Positions 17,739-26,346 of a stretch of DNA of 64,000 nt are shown piece after piece. The number at the start of each line of letters is the position of its first letter. Positions within the stretch are counted from its first letter, which is position 1. The DNA lies in contig CANPYY010000006.1 in assembly GCA_947588675.1 (NCBI GenBank), forward strand, positions 1 through 64,000. The letters run 5' to 3'. This DNA is from an uncultured Lachnospiraceae bacterium (GTDB lineage Bacteria; Bacillota; Clostridia; Lachnospirales; Lachnospiraceae). Made by a program: the position numbers and the translations under genes. The notes beneath the pieces were generated by a model. The model made no database searches. It saw only the letters and a program-made list of their open reading frames with translations, and was not told where the DNA came from.

Positions 17739-18818
17739 TTAATATCTTATTTTTATTTTAATTTTTTTAACATTCCCGACATTATCTTTTACTATTATGG
17801 TGTGTTTACCTTTTTTTCTTATACTATATACGGCATCCTCCGGATTCTTCTTCTTTCCATCAATTTTAACCGAGGCTACGCCGCTGTCTTTATCCGAAAC
17901 TTTAAATATTACAGGTTTTTTATATGTTTTATTATTTTTAATCTTACTTATTACAGGTTTTTTCCTGTCTATAAAAAACGTAACGGTACGCTGCTCTCCG
18001 CTTGCAGCTTTAAGTATTACCGTATGCTGTCCATGCTTATTAAATGTCGTATCATTTCCGATTTCCCGTCCTTTACAGACTGCTGAAACCGCACCGTCAT
18101 AATGAAGTTTTACAGCTTTTTTGTAACTGTTTCCCTGAAGCACCCCGCTTACCTGTATATCAGAATTACACAGCGCATACAGTTTAAGGTCTTTATTTAT
18201 TTTATCAAAACTCAATTTCCAGGTTGCCTTTTTTGGATTGGCAGAATCAATAACTCCATTTTCATCTACAGCTATAATGTCTGAATCAAACTCCACCGAA
18301 TAAATCATATAATAGTTTTGCAGCATTGCAGATTTATTTATTCCTGCTTCTTTAAATTCCTTTGACGACATGTCTTTTTCAACATCGTCAGAAATATCGT
18401 CATCAGAAATCTTATCGCCGCTCAATATAAATCCTCTTTCCCATATCTGGCCGCTTCCTTTTACCGTACTTTCCTGATTAGCCTTATACCACTTTTCAAT
18501 TGATAAAGTCCCTGTTGAAGAAGACCCATCAGACGTTTCGTTGTTCACATAATATTCCGTACCATCAATAACCTCTATTTCAAAGCCTTCCTTTTTCATG
18601 TCTTTATCAATAGCTTCCTCTGTATACACAGGAGTTTCCTTTGCGTTCATCAGGTTATTCATATAATCAATATACTCCTGTTTATTCAGACAAACTTTAG
18701 CCGTTTCAGTAATAATTCCATCTCCTGTTACCTTTTGCGTTATTCTGCATTCAAAACATCCGGTAAACATAAATGACATAATTACTACTAACATCACAAA
18801 CAGCAATTTCTTTTTCAT
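17739..18818 (-). CDS. LppM-like lipoprotein with C-terminal Ig-like repeats
   Basis: A 359-residue exported lipoprotein. The signal peptide ends in a FTGC lipobox (Cys near residue 20), giving membrane anchoring. The next 200 residues resemble the LppM-type domain seen in Gram-positive lipoproteins (CRITQKVTGDGIITETAKV). The C-terminal third holds two small Ig-like segments (DRKKPVISKIKNN and KKGKHTIIVKDNVGNVKK), again very lysine-rich. The ATG at 18818 follows AAAGGAG. Together with GH43 20 bases downstream it may form a unit. Function unknown. Confidence 0.75.
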   Translation of the reverse strand: MKKKLLFVMLVVIMSFMFTGCFECRITQKVTGDGIITETAKVCLNKQEYIDYMNNLMNAKETPVYTEEAIDKDMKKEGFEIEVIDGTEYYVNNETSDGSSSTGTLSIEKWYKANQESTVKGSGQIWERGFILSGDKISDDDISDDVEKDMSSKEFKEAGINKSAMLQNYYMIYSVEFDSDIIAVDENGVIDSANPKKATWKLSFDKINKDLKLYALCNSDIQVSGVLQGNSYKKAVKLHYDGAVSAVCKGREIGNDTTFNKHGQHTVILKAASGEQRTVTFFIDRKKPVISKIKNNKTYKKPVIFKVSDKDSGVASVKIDGKKKNPEDAVYSIRKKGKHTIIVKDNVGNVKKIKIKIRY

Positions 18819-18851
18819 ATAATATACTCCTTTAACCTTAAATATAAACAT

Positions 18852-18879
18852 AATGGGACTGTTTTGAAACAGCCCCATT
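18852..18879. terminator. Terminator after PepSY protein gene
   Basis: AATGGG-CTGTTT pairs with AAACAG-CCCATT (one A/C mismatch) in a tight hairpin, followed by T-rich sequence on the minus strand. It separates the PepSY gene from the lipoprotein gene. Confidence 0.6.
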
Positions 18880-18942
18880 CTTAATTTCGGCAGTAACATA
18901 ACCAAAAATGTATTTTATATATTCCATAAGCAGGACATATCG

Positions 18943-19665
18943 CTAGTCATTAAAGTCCTTTTCAAATTCCATTATGGTACCTGTTTTTGCATTGATAGTA
19001 ACATCATATTCATAAATGCCTTCAACCATCGATATATCGTATACCTGCATACCGTCATCATTGTCAAATTCACATTTTACAATGGTTGCATTAGGCGCCT
19101 TTTTAAGCGCTATGTTTTTTGCCTTCGTTACACCTATATATTTGCTCGCCTTAGATGTACTCGTATTTACTGTTTCCCACTTATACTCAAGCAGCTTTCC
19201 GGACGAAGCATTATATACAAGTTCATATCTTTTGCTGCCCTTCTGCAGTTTTACGTCATATTCTGATACGCCGTCGTCATAATCCATATGAATATTGATT
19301 ACGCTGGCATTTTTAACCTTTTTAAGAGCCTTTTTCTGTATGGCGCTTTTCGACATCTGTTTGCCGTTTTGATATGGCTTTGTATTAATTTCCCATCCAT
19401 ATTCGATAAGCGCGCCTGTTTTTGAATTATACTGAAGCGTATAAATCTTATTCTTTTTCAAAAGCTCAATGTCATAAACAAAAACACCGTTTTCCATATC
19501 GGTATCCGTTTCAATGACCTGCGCTCCTTTTACTTCTTTTAACGCCGCTTTTTTCGCTGCGCTAAAGCTGTTAATTGACTTTGCAGAAACATTATCAGCT
19601 CCGTTTATCACTGATACTGCCATAAACGCCAGAGCAACTGCCATAACTTTTTTAATGATTTTCAT
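18943..19665 (-). CDS. Secreted protein with three PepSY domains
   Basis: A 240-residue exported protein. The signal peptide (about 1-28) ends VSA-KS. Three tandem PepSY-like repeats of about 70 residues follow, each with an AKKAALK-type helix, an acidic YD(I/V) strand and a KTG/SSG turn followed by EY/EF. Examples are YDIELLKKNKIYTLQYNSKT, YDVKLQKGSKRYELVYNASS and YDISMVEGIYEYDVTINAKT. PepSY domains are found in protease propeptides and secreted regulators; here there is no peptidase. Start ATG at 19665 with AGGAAGG. Monocistronic between a promoter at 19731-19760 and a terminator. Confidence 0.9.
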   Translation of the reverse strand: MKIIKKVMAVALAFMAVSVINGADNVSAKSINSFSAAKKAALKEVKGAQVIETDTDMENGVFVYDIELLKKNKIYTLQYNSKTGALIEYGWEINTKPYQNGKQMSKSAIQKKALKKVKNASVINIHMDYDDGVSEYDVKLQKGSKRYELVYNASSGKLLEYKWETVNTSTSKASKYIGVTKAKNIALKKAPNATIVKCEFDNDDGMQVYDISMVEGIYEYDVTINAKTGTIMEFEKDFND

Positions 19666-19730
19666 AATAATGACCTTCCTTTCTGTGGCTCATAGTATAG
19701 TAATTGAGTCATAATATTTTAGTTACTTTT

Positions 19731-19760
19731 ATTATACTACTTTTAATCACAGATTGTAAA
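19731..19760 (-). promoter_or_regulatory. Promoter of PepSY protein gene
   Basis: On the minus strand TTTACA (19755-19760), 18 bases, TATAAT (19731-19736). It begins only 7 bases beyond the pyrD stop. Confidence 0.5.
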
Positions 19761-19766
19761 GTTTTA

Positions 19767-20666
19767 TTACACGCATCCTATCAAATCATTTATATCGCTG
19801 ATTTTATGTTTCCTCATATATTTTTCAATACCGTTTATTATATCTTCAGTAACTGACGGATTGTTAAAATTTGCCGTTCCAACGGCAACCATAGACGCCC
19901 CGGCCATAATAAATTCAAGCGCGTCTTCGGCGCAGGTTATTCCTCCCATTCCTATGACCGGTATATTTACCGCATGTGAAGCCTGATATACCATTCTTAC
20001 TGCTACCGGTCTTATTGCAGGTCCCGAAAGGCCTCCCGTTTTATTTGCGAGCGCAAAACACCTTTTTTCAACATCTATTTTCATACCCGTAATAGTATTT
20101 ATAAGCGATATTCCATCGGCTCCGCCGCTTTCAGCAGCCTTTGCCATTTCAGTTATATCCGTAACATTTGGACTCAATTTCATGACTACAGGCTGCGCTG
20201 CGTGTTTTTTTATCTCCGCAGTTATCTTTTCTACAGCTCCCGCATTCTGCCCGAATGCTATTCCGCCTTCCTTTACGTTCGGACAGGATATATTTATTTC
20301 AAGAAGGTCGGCGCACGTATCAGAAAGTTTTTCTGCTACCTCGCAGTAATCACCGGTGCTTTTCCCACACACATTTACTATTATTCTTGTATCAAACTTA
20401 TTAAGAAACTCCAAGTCTCTTTTTATAAACGTATCAATTCCGGGATTCTGAAGTCCGATGGCATTAATCATTCCCCCATATGTTTCCGCAATTCTCGGCG
20501 TAGGATTTCCCGGCCACGCTACATTTGCAACTCCCTTCGTAGTCACGGCGCCAAGTTTTGATAAATCTACAAAGTCCGCGTATTCCATTCCTGAGCCAAA
20601 TGTTCCCGAAGCAGTAGTAACCGGATTTTTCATTTCTATACCCGCAAAATTTACACTCATATTCAT
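19767..20666 (-). CDS. pyrD: Dihydroorotate dehydrogenase B, catalytic subunit
   Basis: A 299-residue FMN TIM-barrel enzyme oxidising dihydroorotate to orotate. It is the PyrDB (class 1B) type: active-site Cys in EINISCPNVKEGG (about 127), MKLSPNVTDI, GADGISLINT and GMGGI. It partners with PyrK, whose gene overlaps by the ATGA at 20663-20666, so the two subunits are coupled. Last gene of the asd-pyrC-pyrF-pyrK-pyrD operon. Confidence 0.97.
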   Translation of the reverse strand: MNMSVNFAGIEMKNPVTTASGTFGSGMEYADFVDLSKLGAVTTKGVANVAWPGNPTPRIAETYGGMINAIGLQNPGIDTFIKRDLEFLNKFDTRIIVNVCGKSTGDYCEVAEKLSDTCADLLEINISCPNVKEGGIAFGQNAGAVEKITAEIKKHAAQPVVMKLSPNVTDITEMAKAAESGGADGISLINTITGMKIDVEKRCFALANKTGGLSGPAIRPVAVRMVYQASHAVNIPVIGMGGITCAEDALEFIMAGASMVAVGTANFNNPSVTEDIINGIEKYMRKHKISDINDLIGCV

Positions 20667-21442
20667 GAAAAATCAACCTCCCTCACGTTAAACACCGGAC
20701 CGTCTTTACATATACGTTTATTCTTTACCATGCTGTGGCTGTCTGTATCGCTGCTTTTACATACACATGCCAGACACGCTCCTATTCCACATGCCATTCT
20801 TTCTTCAAGCGATACCCACGCATCAATGTTTTCTCTGCACGCATATTCTTTTACCGCTTTAAGCATTGGCATGGGACCGCATGCAAACATAATATCCGCT
20901 TTAATACCGTTTTTGCTTATTGCATCTATTACCGTACCTTTTGTGCCTGCGCTTCCATCGTCGGTTGCTATATATACATTCCCATATTCTTCAAAATCTT
21001 CATTCATAAAAAGCACATCCCGATAACCAAGCACTATGTTCTTACTGCCCTTCAATGTCTTGGACAGCTTTAGCATGGGCGGTATTCCAATCCCTCCGCC
21101 GATAATAACAATATTTTTACCTTCCGTATCAGGATTTCCATATCCGTTTCCAAGGGGTCCTGTAATATAAAGCCTGTCACCCGGTTCCTTTTTTGCAAAT
21201 TCTGATGTTCCTTTTCCGACAATCCTGAAAACAAGCCTTATCATTTTATTTTCAATATCCGTATCGCATATACTTATCGGTCTCGGAAGCAGCTCGCTTT
21301 TGCTGTCGCAGTATACCGAAACAAATTGTCCGGGTATTGCTTTATCTGCAATATCTTCTGCCTCAATCCACATACTTACTATATCTTTCGTAATATATTC
21401 CTTTGAATTAATTGTGTATGGTTTTTTACCCATTAACGCCAT
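20663..21442 (-). CDS. pyrK: Dihydroorotate dehydrogenase B, electron transfer subunit
   Basis: A 259-residue FAD and 2Fe-2S protein that passes electrons from PyrD to NAD. RPISICDTD is the flavin-binding motif, GGGIGIPPMLKL the nucleotide-binding loop, and CGIGACLACVC (about 217-227) with a later Cys in KRICKDGPVF supplies the cluster ligands. ATG at 21442 with AGGAAGG; a second ATG three codons on is possible. It sits 6 bases from pyrF. Confidence 0.96.
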   Translation of the reverse strand: MALMGKKPYTINSKEYITKDIVSMWIEAEDIADKAIPGQFVSVYCDSKSELLPRPISICDTDIENKMIRLVFRIVGKGTSEFAKKEPGDRLYITGPLGNGYGNPDTEGKNIVIIGGGIGIPPMLKLSKTLKGSKNIVLGYRDVLFMNEDFEEYGNVYIATDDGSAGTKGTVIDAISKNGIKADIMFACGPMPMLKAVKEYACRENIDAWVSLEERMACGIGACLACVCKSSDTDSHSMVKNKRICKDGPVFNVREVDFS

Positions 21443-21448
21443 TATATT

Positions 21449-22372
21449 TTACCTTCCTATATTGCTGTTAATATCCTCTTTCATATCGAGTACGGCCTGC
21501 CTTGAAGCATCAGCATATCCCTTTTCTCCAAAGCGACTGTATTCATCCTTTTTATATGCCGCTATAATCCCGCGCGAAGAATTGATAATAGCTCCAAGCC
21601 CGTCCTCATTAAAAAATCCGGCAAGGTCAGAGCCTTTACCACCCTGTGCGCCATATCCCGGCACAAGTATATATGTTTTTGGCATAAGCTTTCTCAAGCG
21701 TTTACCCATTTCAGGATATGTGGCTCCAACCACTGCTCCGACATAACTGTATTCATCTCCGATAACAGAACTTCCCCATTCATTGACCTTTTCTGCAACA
21801 AGCTCATATAAAGGTCTTCCATTTATAAGCCTGTCCTGAAATTCACCGCTTGACGGATTCGATGTCTTTACAAGTATAAATATTCCCTTTTTCTCCTTTT
21901 CACATATCGAAACAAAAGGATTAATACCGTCAGAACCAAGGTAAGGATTTACTGTAATAAAGTCTTCATTAAACGGATGGTATATATTTTCTCCTACTTC
22001 TACGCTTCCAATATGCCCTGCCGCATAAGCAGATGAAGTTGAGCCGATATCGCCGCGTTTTACATCACCGATAACAACTAACCCCTTCTCTTTACAATAA
22101 TCCACCGTCTTTTTAAACGCCGTAAGTCCCGGTATTCCAAATTGTTCGTACATTGCTATCTGCGGTTTTACCGCCGGAACAAGTTCACATACTGCATCAA
22201 CTATACCTTTATTAAACTGCCATATTGCCTCAGCGGCTCCAAAAAGCGTTTCACCAAATTCACTATACGCCTTTTTTTTAATATACTCCGGTATATAAGA
22301 CAGCATCGGATCCAGCCCCACCACTATCGGCGCCTGTGTTTTTTTAATGTTTTCAATAAGTTTATTAATCAT
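21449..22372 (-). CDS. pyrF: Orotidine 5'-phosphate decarboxylase (long form)
   Basis: A 307-residue enzyme for the last step to UMP. VVIGDVKRGDIGSTS (about 100-114) is the catalytic Lys/Asp motif of the roughly 300-residue subfamily. VGLDP at the start and LVPGYGAQGG near residue 240 also fit. ATG at 22372 with GGAGG. In the pyrimidine operon between pyrC and pyrK. No PyrR hairpin or riboswitch-like leader is visible within the operon. Confidence 0.97.
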   Translation of the reverse strand: MINKLIENIKKTQAPIVVGLDPMLSYIPEYIKKKAYSEFGETLFGAAEAIWQFNKGIVDAVCELVPAVKPQIAMYEQFGIPGLTAFKKTVDYCKEKGLVVIGDVKRGDIGSTSSAYAAGHIGSVEVGENIYHPFNEDFITVNPYLGSDGINPFVSICEKEKKGIFILVKTSNPSSGEFQDRLINGRPLYELVAEKVNEWGSSVIGDEYSYVGAVVGATYPEMGKRLRKLMPKTYILVPGYGAQGGKGSDLAGFFNEDGLGAIINSSRGIIAAYKKDEYSRFGEKGYADASRQAVLDMKEDINSNIGR

Positions 22373-22401
22373 ACGAAACCTCCATATTTATATATTGACT
22401 G

Positions 22402-23688
22402 CTACATTTTGATTGAAGAATCATATACTTTTTTCCCCGCTACATATGTCTGTTTTATAATACCCTTTACCTTTTTACCATTAAACGGCGTATTTTTCCC
22501 TTTGGAAAAAAATGTTTTTTTATCTATTACATACGAAGAATCTATATCCGCTATTACAAAATCCGCCGTCTTTCCTTCCTCTAAGCTTCCCCGGTCAATT
22601 CCCGCAATACGCGCCGGATTGGTACTCATACACCGAACAAGCTCATAAAGAGTTATAACTCCTTTATCTACAAGTTCAGTATATGCAAGAGAAAAAGCTG
22701 TTTCAGAACCTACAATGCCAAAAGGAGCATCTTTCATCGAACCGCTTTTTTCTTCTTCTCCATGCGGCGCATGATCTGTGGATATAGCCTCAATTATCCC
22801 GTTTTTTATACCTTCTATAAGCGCTTTTACATCTTCCTCCGAGCGAAGCGGAGGATTCATTTTATAATTAGCGTCGTCTCCCGGTATATCCATATCTGTA
22901 AGCGTAAAATGATGCGGGCACACCTCGCCGGTAACATTAAGCCCCTCTTTTTTAGCAAGCTCTATCATTTTTACACTGTCCTTTGTAGACACATGGCACA
23001 GATGAAGTCTTGCGCCCGTTTCCTTAGCAAGGAGTATATCCCTTGCGGCAATTATATCCTCGACTGCATTTGATATTCCGGGCATTCCAAGCTCCGCCGC
23101 TCTTTTCCCTTCATTCATTACTCCGCCGCACACAAGGTTTATATCCTCACAATGCGCAAATACCGCAATCTGCATATCTTTTGCAATCCTCATTGCCTTT
23201 CTGCACAATGAAGAATCCATCACCGATTTTCCGTCTTCACTTATTGCCTTCATCCCAAGTTTAACCATAGCTTCAATATCAGAAAGTTCTTTTCCTTTCT
23301 GTCCCTTAGTTATGGCTCCTACAGGAAACACATTGACCACGGCATCCCTGTCTATAATATCCGTAAGCATATTATAAGAGTCCGCATCATCTGTTACAGG
23401 ACACGTATTCGGCATGACAAATACAGATGTATAGCCTCCTCTTGCAGCCGCCATTGAGCCGGTCTTTACCGTTTCTTTATAAGTATAGCCGGGTTCACGG
23501 AAATGCTCATGCAAATCCACAAATCCCGGCATAATATACATGCCACCGGCATCAATAATCTCACAGTCAGAGTCTGCGTCTATATTTGTGTCTACATTTA
23601 ATATACGGCCTTCATCAATCAGAATATCATATCTTCCGTCACGTCCTGTTGCCGGGTCGACAACAAATCCGTTTTTTACAAGAAGCAT
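22402..23688 (-). CDS. pyrC: Dihydroorotase
   Basis: A 428-residue zinc amidohydrolase that closes carbamoyl-aspartate to dihydroorotate. DLHEHFREPGYTYKE (about 60) carries two metal-binding His. Later features are the His in FAHCEDI, HLCHVS and the catalytic STDHAPH (about 305). It is the class I form. I chose the ATG at 23688 because AAAGGCGG lies 7 bases upstream; ATGs at 23694 and 23712 are less well spaced. It begins 23 bases after asd. Confidence 0.96.
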   Translation of the reverse strand: MLLVKNGFVVDPATGRDGRYDILIDEGRILNVDTNIDADSDCEIIDAGGMYIMPGFVDLHEHFREPGYTYKETVKTGSMAAARGGYTSVFVMPNTCPVTDDADSYNMLTDIIDRDAVVNVFPVGAITKGQKGKELSDIEAMVKLGMKAISEDGKSVMDSSLCRKAMRIAKDMQIAVFAHCEDINLVCGGVMNEGKRAAELGMPGISNAVEDIIAARDILLAKETGARLHLCHVSTKDSVKMIELAKKEGLNVTGEVCPHHFTLTDMDIPGDDANYKMNPPLRSEEDVKALIEGIKNGIIEAISTDHAPHGEEEKSGSMKDAPFGIVGSETAFSLAYTELVDKGVITLYELVRCMSTNPARIAGIDRGSLEEGKTADFVIADIDSSYVIDKKTFFSKGKNTPFNGKKVKGIIKQTYVAGKKVYDSSIKM

Positions 23689-23711
23689 ATCCATACCGCC
23701 TTTCGACAACA

Positions 23712-24797
23712 TTATTTCGCCTGTATTCTTCCCTGAGCTTTAAGAAGTTCTGCTATAAGAACAGCTCCTCCCGCAGCGCCTCTTACAGTATTATGAGATA
23801 ATCCAACAAACTTGTAATCAAATATTATATCCTCACGAAGTCTTCCAAGAGTAACGCCCATACCGTTTTCATAATCTACATCAAGCGCTACCTGAGGTCT
23901 GTTATCTTCCTCAAGATATTTTATAAACTGCTTTGGCGCACTTGGAAGATTAAGCGTCTGAGGCAGTCCCTTAAAATTATTCCATGCTTCAATCATTGCT
24001 TCTTTTTCAGGCTTCTTCTCAAACGTTACAAATACCGTGGCAGTATGCCCATTGAGCACAGGCACCCTTATGCACTGGCTTGTTATTACAGGAAGCTCTG
24101 CTTTTACAATAACTCCATTTTCAATTTTACCCCATATCCTTAACGGTTCCTGCTCGCTTTTTTCTTCCTCGCCGCCAATATATGGAATTATATTTCCCTC
24201 CATTTCCGGCCAGTCCTTAAATGTCTTTCCCGCGCCTGAAATAGCCTGGTAAGTAGACGCTACAACTTTAAGCGGTTTATATTCACGAAGCGCATGGAGC
24301 GCCGGAGTATAACTCTGTATAGAACAATTAGGTTTTACTACTATAAAACCTCTTTTTGTGTTAAGACGCTTTTTCTGGTCGTCAATTACCGAAAGATGCT
24401 CCGGATTCAGCTCCGGCACGACCATAGGTACATCCGGTGTCCACCTGTGCGCACTGTTGTTAGACACAACCGGTGTTTCAGTCTTTGCATACCTTTCTTC
24501 AATAGCCCTGATTTCATCTTTTGTCATATCTACCGCGCTAAATACAAAATCCACCTGACTGCTGACTTTTTCCACATCATTAACATCATTTACAACAATC
24601 TTTTTAACCGCTTCAGGCATTGGCGTTGTCATCTTCCATCGTCCGCCTACCGCTTCCTCGTATGTCTTTCCTGCGCTTCTCGGACTTGCTGCTATACATA
24701 CAACCTCAAACCACGGATGATTCTCCAGAAGTGATATGAATCTCTGTCCAACCATACCTGTTCCGCCAAGTATACCTACTTTCAGCTTGTCGCCCAT
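23712..24797 (-). CDS. asd: Aspartate-semialdehyde dehydrogenase (archaeal/fungal type)
   Basis: A 361-residue enzyme reducing aspartyl phosphate to aspartate semialdehyde, the branch point to lysine/DAP, threonine and methionine. GILGGTGMVGQRF is the NADP-binding start, VVKPNCSIQ (about 157) carries the nucleophilic Cys, and SQCIRVPVLNGHTATV follows. The motif set is that of the yeast Hom2/archaeal subgroup. ATG at 24797 with GGAGG 8 bases upstream. It leads the pyrimidine operon, linking aspartate use in both pathways. Confidence 0.95.
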   Translation of the reverse strand: MGDKLKVGILGGTGMVGQRFISLLENHPWFEVVCIAASPRSAGKTYEEAVGGRWKMTTPMPEAVKKIVVNDVNDVEKVSSQVDFVFSAVDMTKDEIRAIEERYAKTETPVVSNNSAHRWTPDVPMVVPELNPEHLSVIDDQKKRLNTKRGFIVVKPNCSIQSYTPALHALREYKPLKVVASTYQAISGAGKTFKDWPEMEGNIIPYIGGEEEKSEQEPLRIWGKIENGVIVKAELPVITSQCIRVPVLNGHTATVFVTFEKKPEKEAMIEAWNNFKGLPQTLNLPSAPKQFIKYLEEDNRPQVALDVDYENGMGVTLGRLREDIIFDYKFVGLSHNTVRGAAGGAVLIAELLKAQGRIQAK

Positions 24798-24913
24798 TTT
24801 CTTAACCTCCAATTTTATAATATATCTTTTTCAATCTTAATTTTCGCTTTATTGTACAACAATACAAAAAAAAATAAAAGTCCTTTCAATATATTTTCAT
24901 AAATATTTATTTA

Positions 24914-26233
24914 TCATTTTACTATTATGGTAGGCAGCGCCATTTCATTATACTGCGTAGATATTATCGGTTCTTTTGATATACGCGAATATATCCCCGT
25001 AAATTTACCGTTGTAAACATACAACCCTGTAAGATTGTAAAACATGCCTTTACGCAGTTTATTATTTTCCAGAATATAATTACAGCACGCATAAGGGGTA
25101 TAAAATTCCTGTATTATATAAGAATCAAAATCCACCTTATTTTCTATAATATCTTTCCATTCTTCAGCCGTAAAGGAAATTCCCGGATATATTCCTTTGG
25201 AGCCATAGGAATCCTCGGGTTTAAGAATCCATTTATCTTTGTTTTCAATTATCTGCTTCTTCGATACCATGTCCCCGGTAAACGTCTTAGGTACATGTTT
25301 TATTACAAACTCTTTCTGTTTTTCAGAAAGCATCTCCGTCGTATCAGCATCCCATAAAATCTTATATAAGATTTTATTATGCACTATCTGGGTAAAGAAG
25401 TCTCCAAAAAGCAATACATTGTTATCAACTGCCGCCGCAATAAAATCTGATACTTCATCATAATGTTTAAGTATATCGCTTGTAACCGCCCGTCTGTATA
25501 CTGCCTGCACTTCCATTCCGTTTTTCGTTTTCAGGGAATGTTTATCATAGACCATGTCTTTTATCTCACATATTTCGACATTAAATCCCCGGTTTTTAAA
25601 ACATTTCTCAAACACTTCAAATTCTTCCATCGAAGCATTTGAAGTAAAATCTGCTATAGCAACATTTTTAAGTTTCCTGCCGCCGCTCTTTTTTTCATAC
25701 ATACCGGCAAGCTCATCAATCCAGGAATAAAAAAGTTCGCACGTCCTTATTTCATTTTCTCCCGCATATTTTTTATATGCAGCCGTATCTTTTATCGAAT
25801 TATTAAGTTCCCTGTCCTCATTCATCGCACTGGAACCGTCTGTATTAAATTCACAAAACTTAAACTCTTTTGTTTCTTCATTATAAAATATATCTATTCT
25901 TGCAATTGGTATTGTAAGATATTTTCTGTCGCATCTTAATATAAGCTTTTCTATATTATCATCAAATCCAAACTTTTTCCTGTATTCGGAATCATCAAAA
26001 TATTTGTTTATTATCTTATCAAATATGCCATAAAGAGTATGTATAATTTCCGAAAAGTAACTGTATTCGTCTTCAGAAAAAATCTTCGGCATATAACATG
26101 TCCTGACATAATTGCCATGATATCTGGCTGTAGAATTAAATATATAATTCTGTTGTTTTATCGCATCCTTTGTACTTTGCTCCATATCGTCTTCAATAAA
26201 AGACAAATATTCTTTACTGCATTTTATACTCAT
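24914..26233 (-). CDS. Glutathionylspermidine-synthase-like ATP-grasp amide ligase
   Basis: A 439-residue protein resembling the C-terminal synthetase half of glutathionylspermidine synthase. KFCEFNTDGSSAMNEDRE (about 126-143) is close to the family's FEFNADTP region. ILKPEDSYGSKGIYPG is a glycine-rich ATP-grasp loop, and WILKP plus YIIQEFY fit the nucleotide site. There is no amidase domain. Such enzymes join carboxyl groups to amines, for example glutathione to spermidine. Substrates are unknown here. With the GshA-type ligase at 14364 it could make an amidated thiol peptide. ATG at 26233 with AGAAGG. It probably stands alone, 113 bases after the esterase gene. Confidence 0.75.
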   Translation of the reverse strand: MSIKCSKEYLSFIEDDMEQSTKDAIKQQNYIFNSTARYHGNYVRTCYMPKIFSEDEYSYFSEIIHTLYGIFDKIINKYFDDSEYRKKFGFDDNIEKLILRCDRKYLTIPIARIDIFYNEETKEFKFCEFNTDGSSAMNEDRELNNSIKDTAAYKKYAGENEIRTCELFYSWIDELAGMYEKKSGGRKLKNVAIADFTSNASMEEFEVFEKCFKNRGFNVEICEIKDMVYDKHSLKTKNGMEVQAVYRRAVTSDILKHYDEVSDFIAAAVDNNVLLFGDFFTQIVHNKILYKILWDADTTEMLSEKQKEFVIKHVPKTFTGDMVSKKQIIENKDKWILKPEDSYGSKGIYPGISFTAEEWKDIIENKVDFDSYIIQEFYTPYACCNYILENNKLRKGMFYNLTGLYVYNGKFTGIYSRISKEPIISTQYNEMALPTIIVK

Positions 26234-26280
26234 AATATAAACCTTCTTATAACACAGAATTTCATAAATTACTTATTATA

Positions 26281-26333
26281 CGCAATATTGTACTCCAATA
26301 CCGCGCAGCTCCGCATACTGAAGTACAATAATT
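26281..26333. terminator. Inverted repeat after secreted esterase gene
   Basis: CAATATTGTACT and AGTACAATAATTG form the outer stem (ATTGTACT/AGTACAAT perfect) enclosing a GC-rich centre. It lies just beyond the esterase stop. No strong T-tract follows, so its role is uncertain. Confidence 0.4.
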
Positions 26334-26346
26334 GCTATACAATACT

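Noticed and set aside
24798-24913. Search for a PyrR attenuator or riboswitch before asd-pyrCFKD
   Set aside because: Only AT-rich sequence with a small TTGTACAA dyad; no PyrR-binding hairpin, antiterminator/terminator pair or riboswitch core.
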